DNA of 64,000 nucleotides from JALZAI01 sp038207565 (GCA_038207565.1 JBBQZQ010000006.1:1-64000), one strand, 5' to 3'. Numbered from the stretch's first letter, positions 15,909 through 24,456 are shown. Translations and numbers: made by a program. Notes: a model not told the origin generated them from the sequence alone.

Positions 15909-16589
15909 TCAATGGCTGCGATGACCGGTTCGCTCCGCGTGCGGCTTGACGATCTTGCCCTTCTCGAAAACGATGATGCTGTCGTAGAAGTGGATCGACT
16001 TCGTGGTGCGTGTGAACTCGTCGACCTGCAATGCCTTGTCGCGCGAGTGCCACGCGTTGAGCTGGCCGGTGAGCCCCTTGGCGTACTCCCAGAACGTGCC
16101 CGGCCTGAGATAACCACCGCCATACTTGGGCCAGTAGCTGGTGTGCAGGTCCTCGATGAGGAACACGCCATCAGTCGTGATCTGCGGGTAGAACACCTCG
16201 AAGGTGGCGATCTGCTGACCCATGGTGTGGCCGCCGTCCTCGATGAGGACATCGACCGGGCCGATCTTCTCGGCGATCTCGCTCAGAAAATCGCGGTCCT
16301 CCTGGTCGCCGATGAAGATCTTCGTCCGGCGATCTTCGAACTGCTTGCAGTTCGGGTCGATGTCGATGCCGTAGATGCGGGCGCGGCGGCCGAAGTAGTT
16401 GCGCCACATTTGCAGCGAGCCGCCCTGGGAGACCCCGAACTCGACCACGGTGATGGATTGTCCGCGGAAGCGGTCGAAGTGGCGGTGATAGATCTCGAAG
16501 TAGTGCATCCATTTGTGGATCAGCCGCTTGTCGTTCTGGCGGAAGTATTCCTCGAGCGGATTTACCCTGCGGCGCACGCGTGCTCCCAT
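15909..16589 (-). CDS. Class I SAM-dependent methyltransferase (TylF/cephalosporin-hydroxylase-like fold)
   Basis: A 226-residue protein. TVVEFGVSQGGSLQMWRNYF is the SAM-binding strand-loop, ARIYGIDIDPNC supplies the acidic residue for the ribose, DVLIEDGGHTMGQQI holds metal-type Asp/His residues, and GVFLIEDLHTSYWP plus IHFYDSIIVFEKG are typical of macrocin O-methyltransferase-like and cephalosporin-hydroxylase-like proteins. Such enzymes often modify sugars or sugar-lipids, so the acceptor may be a glycoside. It stands alone in its transcription unit. The start is taken at 16589; the substrate is not known. Confidence 0.83.
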   Translation of the reverse strand: MGARVRRRVNPLEEYFRQNDKRLIHKWMHYFEIYHRHFDRFRGQSITVVEFGVSQGGSLQMWRNYFGRRARIYGIDIDPNCKQFEDRRTKIFIGDQEDRDFLSEIAEKIGPVDVLIEDGGHTMGQQIATFEVFYPQITTDGVFLIEDLHTSYWPKYGGGYLRPGTFWEYAKGLTGQLNAWHSRDKALQVDEFTRTTKSIHFYDSIIVFEKGKIVKPHAERTGHRSH

Positions 16590-16771
16590 TGTCCGTGTGT
16601 CGGTCCGTGGACGCTATCAGTCGTGGCCCGGGCTGGGGCCAGCCCGACTGGTGAGCGCGGTGCGGGCTATGCGCCGCGTAAGGCGATGACCCGGTGCATG
16701 GCAGATCGTCCACTGAAAACCCGGGTAGCCGATGATGAATCACGAACCCCAGTGCCACGATCGACATCACG

Positions 16772-17881
16772 TCAGTCTGCCGCATCTGTGGCGAGGAACG
16801 AGCCGGGTGCACCGGCACGTCCCAAGGACCCGCCGAGCCGCTTCAGCACGCGGTCGTTGAACTGATCGAGGTCGGACACCGCGTCGGCGTCAGGTGCGGC
16901 GAGGTCGTAGGTAGCCGGCCCCTCCTCGACCGCTGCTGCCAGCGCGCCACGCACCTGCGCCGCGAGAGCGAGCGGTGCGAGATCCGGACACCATTCGAGC
17001 AGGTCGGCGAGTGCCAACCAGGCGCCGGTCGGGTTTGAGCGTCGGCTGCCGGTGCGATGCGGGGACGAGCCGTGCGCGGGTTCGAACAGTGCGGTGGCGC
17101 CGCTGCCGAAGGCGCGGTTGGGGTTGATGGTCGCTGACCCGCAGAGGGCCGGTGACCCGGCGCGGGCGCACAGGACGTCGGAAAGGATGTCGCCAAAGAT
17201 TCCCTCCGTGATTACGACCGCGGGCAGTTCGGGGTACTTCACCAGCTCGTAAGCGGCACGGTCGACGTTGACGTTGTCGTAGGCGATGCCGCGGTGAGGA
17301 AGCACGCGCGCGGCTGCTCGGCGCCACAGCCGCGACGTCGCGAACACGCTCGCCTTGTCCACGCTGATGACGCGCCGCCCGGGATGGCGCTGCGCGTGGT
17401 CTGCGCCGATGGAGAGCACCTCGTCCACCCTTGCGGGATCGAGCACGATCAGGTCCTCGGCGGGCGTCTGCCCGTCGCTCTCGCGCCTGCGCTCGGGTCC
17501 GCCGTACGCTCCGTCGGTCATGTTGCGGACGACGATCACGTCGTGGTCGTCACCGAACCAGACGGTGCGGACACTCACCCGCAGGTCGAACAGGTGCCGC
17601 AACGTAATCAGCGCGGCCTCGGGATTGGGGCATTCGGCAGACGTCACGCCCGGGTGCGACCCGACGGCGCCGGAGAGGATGACGTCGGCGTCGCGGCACG
17701 CCTGCACCGTCTGCGGCGGCAGGATCGATCCGCTCTGCTGCCAGCCGGTCGTGCCGTAGGGCCAGGGACCGGTCAGCGTGAGCGGGACGCCGCCGCCCTG
17801 CAACCGGCGCAGGTACTCGACCGGGCCGTCGAGGATCTCGGCGCCGATGCCGTCGCCGGGCAGCAACGCGATCGTGGTCAT
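16772..17881 (-). CDS. Isocitrate/isopropylmalate dehydrogenase family protein
   Basis: A 369-residue beta-decarboxylating dehydrogenase. Motifs: IALLPGDGIGAEILDG at the N-terminus, LRHLFDLRVSVRTVW (substrate-binding arginines), VVRNMTDGAYGG, VDKASVFATSRLWR, VNVDRAAYELVKYP, VITEGIFGDILSD (metal-binding Asps) and LFEPAHGSSPH. It oxidises a 2-hydroxy acid with NAD(P)+ and usually decarboxylates it. It is shorter and more divergent than LeuB, and its place at the end of a catabolic operon suggests a malate-, tartrate- or isopropylmalate-like substrate rather than leucine synthesis. Its ATG overlaps the DUF6282 stop. Confidence 0.88.
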   Translation of the reverse strand: MTTIALLPGDGIGAEILDGPVEYLRRLQGGGVPLTLTGPWPYGTTGWQQSGSILPPQTVQACRDADVILSGAVGSHPGVTSAECPNPEAALITLRHLFDLRVSVRTVWFGDDHDVIVVRNMTDGAYGGPERRRESDGQTPAEDLIVLDPARVDEVLSIGADHAQRHPGRRVISVDKASVFATSRLWRRAAARVLPHRGIAYDNVNVDRAAYELVKYPELPAVVITEGIFGDILSDVLCARAGSPALCGSATINPNRAFGSGATALFEPAHGSSPHRTGSRRSNPTGAWLALADLLEWCPDLAPLALAAQVRGALAAAVEEGPATYDLAAPDADAVSDLDQFNDRVLKRLGGSLGRAGAPGSFLATDAAD

Positions 17882-18723
17882 GGCAGCAACAGGTTCTGCG
17901 ACGTGGTGCTCATGATCGTCGCAGCCGTGCGCGCACCCGCGCGCCGCTCGAGATCGTGCAGCCAGCTCGCGACGATCTGCGCGGGGGTCTCGTGCTCCGC
18001 GTGCCCCAGGTCGCCGCCGAACACCAGCAGCTCGGCCGGGTACACGTCGAGCAGCGTCAGGCTCGAGTTCTCCGGCCCGCCCAGCAGGTCGGGCAGGATC
18101 CCCAGTTCGAGGTGCACATCGAGCGCCCGCAGCTCGTCCGCGATCGAATCCGCCCAGTGCAGGAACGCCATCTTCGGGTGGTTCATCATCACCCGCCGCA
18201 CGCCCCGCCGGCGCGCCTCGGCGAACACCACGACCGCCTCGGCGGCAGAGAGGTGCCCGCTCGCGAGCACCAGATCGTGCGCGGCGACGGCGTCCAGTAC
18301 GTCGTGCCACTCCGGCCGGAGTACCCCGTCGTCGACGACGTCCACCGGCCGCAGCTCGAACCCGCGGTGCACCGACAGCTCCGGCGACGACGCACCGGCC
18401 TTGTGCGTACGCGCGGAGACGGTCGGCAGCCACACCACTCGTCCACCGAGGCGTGCCGAAACCTCGACAGCGTCGGGATTCGCGCCGCCGGCCGGACTGT
18501 TCAGCACGACCCCGCCGTGGACACCGGGTCCGGCGATCGCGGCGCGTTCGGCCGTACTGCCCTCATGGGCCTTGAGAACGACGGTGGCGAAACCCTGCTC
18601 GCGCTCGGCCGCCACGGTCGCGCGATCGTCGCCGTGGCGAGGCAGCAGGCTCGGCGCGGCGTGCACGTGCAGGTCGGTCATCCCGGACGCCCAGTCCGGC
18701 AGGGTCAGGTCAACGGCAGCCAT
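17878..18723 (-). CDS. DUF6282 family protein (amidohydrolase-like)
   Basis: A 281-residue protein. GMTDLHVHAAPSLLPRHGDD near residues 14-33 has the HxH metal pair of amidohydrolase-type TIM barrels, and KAHEGST, ASGHLSAAEAV, MMNHPKMAF and FGGDLGH provide further His/Asp candidates in the right order. DUF6282 proteins are uncharacterised but look like metal-dependent hydrolases or decarboxylases. Overlaps with the ligase (19 bp) and the dehydrogenase (4 bp) show that it belongs to one polycistronic message and probably acts on an intermediate of the same pathway. Confidence 0.85.
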   Translation of the reverse strand: MAAVDLTLPDWASGMTDLHVHAAPSLLPRHGDDRATVAAEREQGFATVVLKAHEGSTAERAAIAGPGVHGGVVLNSPAGGANPDAVEVSARLGGRVVWLPTVSARTHKAGASSPELSVHRGFELRPVDVVDDGVLRPEWHDVLDAVAAHDLVLASGHLSAAEAVVVFAEARRRGVRRVMMNHPKMAFLHWADSIADELRALDVHLELGILPDLLGGPENSSLTLLDVYPAELLVFGGDLGHAEHETPAQIVASWLHDLERRAGARTAATIMSTTSQNLLLP

Positions 18724-20147
18724 GCGGCGACCTCCACATCGGGCAACAGCCGGCGCTGCACCTTGCCGGCCGCGGCGTCGCGCGGGATCGCTGCCACCTG
18801 GGCCACCGCCACGGGCCGCATGAAGGCGGGCAGATCGCGGGCGGCCGCCGAGAGCTCGCGATCGGGCACCGGATCGGCGACAGCGTAGAGCACGACCTCG
18901 TCGTCGACGAGCTGTCCAGGCCGCTTCCAGATCGCCAGATCGTCGATGCCGGAAACCTGTGCGAGGCGGTTCTCGACGAACGGGATGGGTACGAACTCGC
19001 CCTTGACCCGGATCGATTCGGCAGCCCGCTCGACAAAGACCAGCCCGTGGTCGGCGTCGTAGCGACCGAGGTCACCGGTGTCGAACCAGCCGTCCGCATC
19101 GCGAGCCGGGTCGGTGCCGGACTCGGTGACATAGCCGGCGAACAGGGTGTGCGGCTCGCGCTCGCGGACGTGGATGCCGCCGTCGGCATCGAGGCGCCAG
19201 TCGATGTCCGCGCGCGCCGGGCCGCCGTGCCGGCTGGCGTCGTCGGGCAGGTCGTCGCCCGCCGACCATTGCCTCAGATGACTCACGCCCGCGGCCTCGG
19301 TGGATCCGTAGCCGGAAACCGCGGCCGGGACGCCGAAGCGCTGCCGGAAATCGCGGTCGGCATAGAACATCGTGCGCACCTGGTGGCCGTGCGAGTCGGC
19401 GCTCGACGTGGCCTTCTTCAGGATCGCGACCGGTGGTGCGTGCAGCACGAGGACGCTGACGCCGTGGCCGACGACGGTGGGCCAGAAACCGCCCGCCGAG
19501 AACCGCGGCACGGTGAGCGCGTCGGCGCCCGCGACGAGCGCGCCGATGATGCCGTAGCCCATCGGGTTGATGTGGAACAACGGCAGGGGCGCGAGGACGC
19601 GGTCCGCCGGGCTCAGCTCCAGGGCAGCGCCCATCGCCCTCGCCAGACGCAGGAAGTAGGCGTTGGTCTGCGCGCAGAACTTCGGTAGCCCGGTCGTCCC
19701 CGAGGTGTGCATGAACGACACGACATCGCCGGGGCGGCCCTGCAGCCCCGGCAGGCCGACCACCGGCGCGGCCCCTGCGACGCGAGCCGCAGCGACGGCG
19801 TCGTCGTCGAGCACGAGTGCCGGGGCGAGCGGGTGCAGCATCCGCTCGAGCAGGTCCGGTGGGTAGGTCGGGTTGACCAGCGCCACCGGCGTCCCGGCCA
19901 GGAGTGCGGCGAGCCAGGTGAGCAGATAGTCGGTCGAGGAGTTCGCGACGACTGCGATCCGCTGTCCGGGTCGCAGCCCGGAATCCAACAGGTCGCGCGC
20001 CCGTTGCGCCGCGAACCCCAGCGCCTCCGGGAGCGTCAACTGATCCTCTACGCAGCCGAGCCGAAGCGTCGGCCGTCGCTCGGCATTGCCCAGAAACGCG
20101 CCGAGCAGCGTGCCCGCCCGAGCGTCGCTCACGCCTGCCTCGCTCAT
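18705..20147 (-). CDS. AMP-dependent acyl-CoA synthetase
   Basis: A 480-residue ANL enzyme. SFMHTSGTTGLPKF is the phosphate loop, SGYGSTEAAG the YGSTE motif, WFDTGDLGRYD the TGD motif, ESIRVKGEFV the hinge, and AAGKVQRRLL carries the C-terminal catalytic lysine. It forms an acyl-CoA from a carboxylic acid. The ATG at 20147 is chosen because homology begins at MSEAGVSDARAGTLLGAF and the longer frame upstream runs through the acyl-CoA dehydrogenase gene. A palindromic repeat lies right at this start codon. The adjacent acyl-CoA dehydrogenase suggests that the product is desaturated next. Confidence 0.9.
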   Translation of the reverse strand: MSEAGVSDARAGTLLGAFLGNAERRPTLRLGCVEDQLTLPEALGFAAQRARDLLDSGLRPGQRIAVVANSSTDYLLTWLAALLAGTPVALVNPTYPPDLLERMLHPLAPALVLDDDAVAAARVAGAAPVVGLPGLQGRPGDVVSFMHTSGTTGLPKFCAQTNAYFLRLARAMGAALELSPADRVLAPLPLFHINPMGYGIIGALVAGADALTVPRFSAGGFWPTVVGHGVSVLVLHAPPVAILKKATSSADSHGHQVRTMFYADRDFRQRFGVPAAVSGYGSTEAAGVSHLRQWSAGDDLPDDASRHGGPARADIDWRLDADGGIHVREREPHTLFAGYVTESGTDPARDADGWFDTGDLGRYDADHGLVFVERAAESIRVKGEFVPIPFVENRLAQVSGIDDLAIWKRPGQLVDDEVVLYAVADPVPDRELSAAARDLPAFMRPVAVAQVAAIPRDAAAGKVQRRLLPDVEVAAWLPLT

Positions 20148-20217
20148 GCCCGTCCTCGCTTCGCTGCGGGCGGGCATGCGGAGCCGCGATGCCATCGGTT
20201 CGCTCGGCAAGCCTCGC
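20145..20217. repeat. Palindromic GC repeat between two operon genes
   Basis: The 70-bp gap between the acyl-CoA dehydrogenase and the ligase contains CATGCCCG (20145-20152) and its inverted copy CGGGCATG about 18 nt away, enclosing CGCTTCGCT, followed by GGTTCGCTCG and CCTCGCTCATG. The same CGCTTCGCT / GGTTCGCTCG combination recurs at 40070-40140. It could pair over the ligase start codon and lower its translation, or be a mobile REP-like element. Confidence 0.5.
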
Positions 20218-21366
20218 TCATGCCAGCCCTTCGTGGCCGGTGTCGCCCAGCACCCGGCGCGCCACGTAGTTGCGCAGGATCTCCGCCGATCCCCCGGCGA
20301 CCTTGAGCACCTTGATGTCGTTGACGATGTCGGTGTACGGCTCGTCGAAGTACAGCCCGTGGCCGCCGACCAGGCTGTAGGACACCCCGCTCGCCTGCTC
20401 GGCGGCACCGATCGCGAGCTGCTTGGCCACGCTCGTCTCGAGCGCGATGTCCTCGCCACGGACGTGCGCGAGCGCGGCGTGATCACGGGCGAGCGAGGCA
20501 GCTTGCACCGAACACCATGCGTCGGCAACCAGCCACTGGATGCCCTGGAAGTCGGTCACCACATTGGCGCCCACCTCGCGCCCGGATGCGTAGCGCAGGC
20601 CGAGTTCGAGCGCCCGCCGCCCGAGGCCGATGAGCTCGGACGCGTTGCCCAGCCGGCTGATGTTGAATGTCGACAGGAATGTCTGCAGGCCGGCGCCGGG
20701 CGCGCCGAGCAGGGCGCCCGCCGGCACGCGCACCTCGTCGAAGTCGACATCCGCGGTGCGGATCAGGCGCAACCCGATCGCGTCGGTGACCGCCGTCGTG
20801 ATCCCGGGCAGCGTCATGTCGACGAGGAAACTGGTCAGCCCCTCCTCGGCCATCGCGTACCAGATCGTCACGTCGCAGTCGGCGCCGAGGTTCACGTGCG
20901 TCTTGTTGCCGGTGAGGATCCAGTCCGACCCGTCCCGCACGGCCGTCGACTTCATCGCCTTGAACGACGAGCCCGCGTTCTTCTCGCTGATCGACTCCGA
21001 GAACACCAGATCGCCGGTCGCGATGCCACGCAACCACTGCTGCTTGTGTTCCTCGGTCCCCCAGTCGAGCAGCCACCGTTGGCCCTGGGCGGCAATCTGC
21101 CCGGACACGAGTCCGTGCCTGCCGACCTCCTCGCTGATCACGACGTACTCCGGTACGCCGCCGCCGAGACCGCCGTATTCGGACGGAACGAGCGGGCCGA
21201 GATAGCCGAGGCGTCCCATCTCCGCGTAGAGATCCCGGGGGAAGTCGGCGGCCCGGTTTGCCGCGTCCAGCTGCTTACGGTGCTCGTCGCCGAAGGCAGC
21301 GAGCGCGGTCGCGGTCTCCTCGATCCAGGCCGCTCGCACGGCGTCGGTGCGCAGGGTGGGGTACAT
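20218..21366 (-). CDS. Acyl-CoA dehydrogenase family protein
   Basis: A 382-residue flavoprotein with the usual three-part fold: alpha N-terminus (MGRLGYLGPLVPSEYGGLGG), beta middle (SESISEKNAGSSF, WILTGNKTHVNLGADCD) and alpha C-terminus (QLAIGAAEQASGVSYSLVGG, KVAGGSAEILRNYVARRVLG). It oxidises an acyl-CoA at alpha-beta with FAD and passes electrons to ETF. A Shine-Dalgarno (AAGGA, 7 nt) supports the start at 21366. The catalytic base, usually a Glu in the C-terminal domain, is not obvious at its common place, so the substrate may be atypical. It lies 25 bp after the FAD oxidoreductase in the six-gene operon. Confidence 0.9.
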   Translation of the reverse strand: MYPTLRTDAVRAAWIEETATALAAFGDEHRKQLDAANRAADFPRDLYAEMGRLGYLGPLVPSEYGGLGGGVPEYVVISEEVGRHGLVSGQIAAQGQRWLLDWGTEEHKQQWLRGIATGDLVFSESISEKNAGSSFKAMKSTAVRDGSDWILTGNKTHVNLGADCDVTIWYAMAEEGLTSFLVDMTLPGITTAVTDAIGLRLIRTADVDFDEVRVPAGALLGAPGAGLQTFLSTFNISRLGNASELIGLGRRALELGLRYASGREVGANVVTDFQGIQWLVADAWCSVQAASLARDHAALAHVRGEDIALETSVAKQLAIGAAEQASGVSYSLVGGHGLYFDEPYTDIVNDIKVLKVAGGSAEILRNYVARRVLGDTGHEGLA

Positions 21367-21391
21367 CAGCCGTCCTTCCGGTGCGTGCCCA

Positions 21392-22534
21392 TCAGAACAC
21401 GAGATCTAGCGGGCTGCGGCCGGCGGTAGCGGCGAACCGGTCCAGGCGCAGCGGGGTGATGTCGTGGCTGTGGGCGCGCCCGTCCACGATCTCCTCCGCG
21501 ACGAGTCGGCCGATCTGCGGGGCCTGCATGAGGCCGTGACCGGAGAAGCCGCAGGCATTGACCCAGGACGGCGCGCTCGGATCGGCACCGAGGATGCCGT
21601 GGTGGTCGGGGCTGTTCTCATACGTCCCGGCCCAGCACGCGGATCGGTCCAGGGGGAGGTCGCCCAGCCAGGGGAACCGCTCGACCGCGCGCGCGAGCAA
21701 CGTCTCCATCCACTGCCAGTCGACGTCGGTGCGATAGCCGTCGACCTCGGCGGGATTGGCTCCGCCGAACAGCAGGCGCGGGCCCTCGCTGCGGACGTAG
21801 ATGCCGCTCGTCACGTCGATGCTCATGGGCAGCGGGGCGTGCAGGGCCCTGGCTGCGGACGCGTAGATGTTGCGGCGCGAGTGGACGACCGGAACCGACA
21901 GCCCGGCCAGTGCGGCGAGCTCTCCCGCCCAGCCGCCCGCGGCGTTCACGAGGTGACGCGCCGTGACGGCTGCGCCGCCCGCGGTGACCCGCCATCCGTC
22001 CCCGGCTGGTTCGACCGCGGTGACCGGGGCCGAGAAGCGGACGTCGGCCCCGCCGTCGCGCGCGAGCCCGAGGAAGGCGGCGGTCGACAGGTGCGGGTCG
22101 ACCACGCCGTCGGCGGGTCCCCACGTCGCGCCCGCGATGCCGTCGGGCGCGAACGGGGTGATCGCCTGCGCCGCCGCGACATCGAGCACGTCGACCGGTA
22201 CGCCCTGCGCGCGCTGCAGCTCGACTGCGTCCAGATGCGGCGCCCAGTGCTCGTCGCGCACAAGCAGCAGGTACCCGGTGGGGCGGTACCCGACGTCCAC
22301 GCCGTAGCGAGTGTGGAAGTCGCGGAAGTCGCGGATGCTCTGCCAGGACATGCCGATGTTGAGCTCGTCGGTCCACTGCGCGCGGATGGAGGCGAAGGAG
22401 CGGCCGGTGCTGCCCTCGGCCGGGCCGGGAAACCGGTCGACCAGGACCACGCGCAGGCCGCGTTCGGTGAGGTGATGAGCGGCGCTGGCACCGACCACGC
22501 CGGCCCCCACCACCAGGACGTCAGTGTCGGGCAT
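21392..22534 (-). CDS. FAD-dependent oxidoreductase (DAO / sarcosine oxidase-like)
   Basis: A 380-residue flavoprotein. DVLVVGAGVVGASAAHHLTE is the Rossmann FAD motif, RSFASIRAQW binds the flavin region, and the C-terminal CGFSGHGLMQAPQIGRLVAE is the standard second FAD contact in the D-amino-acid oxidase/glycine-sarcosine oxidase family. Enzymes of this family oxidise amines or 2-hydroxy acids. ATG 22534 is preferred as the FAD motif follows directly; it overlaps the VOC gene by 14 bp. Along with the VOC protein it probably catalyses an early step of the pathway. Confidence 0.88.
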   Translation of the reverse strand: MPDTDVLVVGAGVVGASAAHHLTERGLRVVLVDRFPGPAEGSTGRSFASIRAQWTDELNIGMSWQSIRDFRDFHTRYGVDVGYRPTGYLLLVRDEHWAPHLDAVELQRAQGVPVDVLDVAAAQAITPFAPDGIAGATWGPADGVVDPHLSTAAFLGLARDGGADVRFSAPVTAVEPAGDGWRVTAGGAAVTARHLVNAAGGWAGELAALAGLSVPVVHSRRNIYASAARALHAPLPMSIDVTSGIYVRSEGPRLLFGGANPAEVDGYRTDVDWQWMETLLARAVERFPWLGDLPLDRSACWAGTYENSPDHHGILGADPSAPSWVNACGFSGHGLMQAPQIGRLVAEEIVDGRAHSHDITPLRLDRFAATAGRSPLDLVF

Positions 22535-22997
22535 TGCCGCCTCCCTGAGTTGCGCGAACCTCGAGGACGACACCGGCGCCGTCGGCCGACGTGTCGAAAT
22601 AGGTGAAACCCGAACCGTCCTCGCGCCGGCCGTGGCTCTTCACGCGCAATCCGGCCGCGACCGCGTCCTGCTCGGCGCGGTCACAGTCGTCGACCTCGAA
22701 GCCGAGGTGGTAGACGCCCTCGCCGTTGGTGTCCAGGAACCGGCGCTGCGCCGTGTCCTGCGGGCCGGGCTGGCACAGCTGCAACTGCGCGTTGTGCAGC
22801 TCGGCGTAGCGGAAGCGCAACTGCAGGAACGCCTCGGGATCGGGCCCGCGCAGATCGTGCAGGTAGGGCTCGAGTGGCGGGTAATCGTGCCATGGACCGA
22901 TGCCGATCGACTCGTAGTAGGCGCTCGACCTCTCGAGGTCATGCACCACGATGCAGACGTGGTGCAGGGATCGGAACACGTCGAGCTGACTGGTCAT
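22521..22997 (-). CDS. VOC (glyoxalase/bleomycin-resistance/dioxygenase) family protein
   Basis: A 158-residue vicinal-oxygen-chelate protein with two beta-alpha-beta-beta-beta halves: SLHHVCIVVHDLERSSAYYE (first metal His) and GEGVYHLGFEVDDCDRAEQD (second His), with VLEVRATQ near the end providing the Glu. It resembles methylmalonyl-CoA epimerase-like and lactoylglutathione-lyase-like members. It is the first gene of the six-gene operon, starts at ATG 22997, and faces the PucR regulator across a 143-bp gap. Confidence 0.88.
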   Translation of the reverse strand: MTSQLDVFRSLHHVCIVVHDLERSSAYYESIGIGPWHDYPPLEPYLHDLRGPDPEAFLQLRFRYAELHNAQLQLCQPGPQDTAQRRFLDTNGEGVYHLGFEVDDCDRAEQDAVAAGLRVKSHGRREDGSGFTYFDTSADGAGVVLEVRATQGGGNARH

Positions 22998-23128
22998 GCT
23001 GCCCCTGCTGGAGTGAGGTCGGCGTCGTTGCGGTGTCGCCACGACGCTAGGGCGAGCCGCGTGGGAGGGCATCGGCGGCGAGCCGCAACAGTTCCGGCGG
23101 GATTGCTACAGGTGTCGAAATCAGGCCC

Positions 23129-23140
23129 TACGATGCGGTC
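23129..23140 (+). promoter_or_regulatory. Leaderless-type -10 for the PucR gene
   Basis: TACGAT (23129-23134) fits TAnnnT and lies 6 nt before the GTG at 23141, with no Shine-Dalgarno between. This spacing places transcription start on the start codon itself. The divergent VOC operon promoter must also lie within 22998-23128. Confidence 0.45.
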
Positions 23141-24151
23141 GTGGTCACCGATCCCTTGCAGGAACTGGTCGACGAGCTGGCTGCTGAGCTGGGGCTCTCG
23201 GTGCTCATCGACGACGGCGATCTGCGCGCGCTGCGGTGGAGCGCACAGGCGGCCGCGGACCCGGTACGGCTGCACAGCATTCTCGACCACACCGTCGACC
23301 CCGCCGCCCAGGCTGTCGTCGCCGACCTCGGACTCCCCCGAGCCACCGGCGTCATGCGCACACCGGCGGTGCTCGAGGTGGGGATGCAACCGCGCTGGTG
23401 CGCGCCGATCCGCAGCGGCGCGGCGCTGCTGGGCTACCTGTGGGTGCTCGACCCCGACGGTGTGGCGACAACCCGGCAGCGGCATGAGATCGGGGCGGCG
23501 GCGCGGTATGCGGGGCGGCTCATAGCTACGGACGGGGACGCCCGTGACGACCGGCGGCGGCGCGAGTTGCTGACCACGCTCGCGCAGCGCACGGACCCCG
23601 ATGCTGCCCGGGCGCTCGTCATCCTGGAACGGCAGCCCGACGACATCCACGTCGTGGTCGACGCCAGCCCGCGCCCGGTCGCCTGGCCCTTCGGCGGGGT
23701 CGTGGTCCATCCCGTCGCCGCGAGCCATCCACCCGCGACGAGCGGGCCGCCGGTGCCGCTGGCCGACCTGGGCGAGGCCATCCGGCGGGCCCGGCTCACC
23801 CGACGCGCGCTTGCGGCAGGAGCCGTGCTGAGTGCACCGAGGTGGGACTGCCTGGGCTCGTGGCGATTGATTGTCGAGGCGCCCGACACCACGTCGCCGA
23901 GCGACGTGTGTCCCGGTGCGCAGACCCTGCTCGCGATCGCGCGCCGGGATCTCATCGACACCGCCCGCACGCTCTGCGATCTCGGCGGGGATGTCCGCCG
24001 GGCGGCCGAGACGCTGCACCTGCACCGCACGACCCTCTACTACCGATTGCAGCGCATCAGCGCACTGACCGGGGTCGACCTGCGTGACGGCGCGGCCCGC
24101 CATGACCTCGACCTCGCGTTGCGCCTTGCCGCCTTCCGCTCCACGCCTTGA
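23141..24151 (+). CDS. PucR family transcriptional regulator
   Basis: A 336-residue protein. The N-terminal 140 residues are a sensor-like alpha/beta region; the C-terminal part ends with LDTARTLCDLGGDVRRAAE-type sequence and LHLHRTTLYYRLQRISALTG, the PucR/CdaR-type helix-turn-helix (HTH_30). Regulators of this family control purine, proline and amine catabolism, and in actinomycetes one often sits next to the proline/P5C dehydrogenases. It is flanked by the divergent six-gene catabolic operon and by the P5C dehydrogenase gene, so it could control either or both. Start GTG at 23141. Confidence 0.88.
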   Translation: MVTDPLQELVDELAAELGLSVLIDDGDLRALRWSAQAAADPVRLHSILDHTVDPAAQAVVADLGLPRATGVMRTPAVLEVGMQPRWCAPIRSGAALLGYLWVLDPDGVATTRQRHEIGAAARYAGRLIATDGDARDDRRRRELLTTLAQRTDPDAARALVILERQPDDIHVVVDASPRPVAWPFGGVVVHPVAASHPPATSGPPVPLADLGEAIRRARLTRRALAAGAVLSAPRWDCLGSWRLIVEAPDTTSPSDVCPGAQTLLAIARRDLIDTARTLCDLGGDVRRAAETLHLHRTTLYYRLQRISALTGVDLRDGAARHDLDLALRLAAFRSTP

Positions 24152-24203
24152 TCAACACGCCGTCCCGGATGCTGGCACGCACCCACGTGCGCATTGATCA
24201 AGG
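24146..24203. repeat. Inverted repeat at the 3' end of the PucR gene
   Basis: CCTTGATCAA (24146-24155, overlapping the PucR stop) and TTGATCAAGG (24194-24203) are perfect 10-bp inverted copies with 38 nt between, and the inner bases also partly pair (GCACG/CGTGC). It could be a terminator for PucR or a protein-binding site; no T tract follows. Confidence 0.45.
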
Positions 24204-24242
24204 CGGAGCGTGGCGAGCGGCGCGGGCCCGCGGCGAGCAGCG

Positions 24243-24311
24243 CGTTCCGCGGAACGTGGCGAGCAGCCCGTTCCGCGGAACGCGGGCCCCCCGCACGCGT
24301 TCCGCGGAACG
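24243..24311. promoter_or_regulatory. Three identical 14-bp palindromes upstream of the P5C dehydrogenase gene
   Basis: The perfect palindrome CGTTCCGCGGAACG occurs at 24243-24256, 24269-24282 and 24298-24311 (starts 26 and 29 bp apart), in a gap of 305 bp with no gene. Copies one and two are also preceded by GAGCAGC. Repeated symmetrical sites before a catabolic gene and after its likely PucR regulator look like an operator array, although a selfish palindromic repeat is possible. Confidence 0.55.
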
Positions 24312-24456
24312 CGGCCCCCGCACCCAGGCGCATGTCTTCGACAGCTGTAGCAACCCGGGCAGCACACTTGCGGCGGCGCTCCGATGCGGGGCGCAGTCGC
24401 CGGCCTTAGCGTGCACATCACCGCGTCGTCCGCACGGTATTAGGAGTCCCGAAGAC

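Noticed and set aside
17294..18823. 509-codon plus-strand frame
   Set aside because: Lies opposite the IPMDH and DUF6282 genes, which have clear motifs; composition is that of an antisense shadow in GC-rich DNA.
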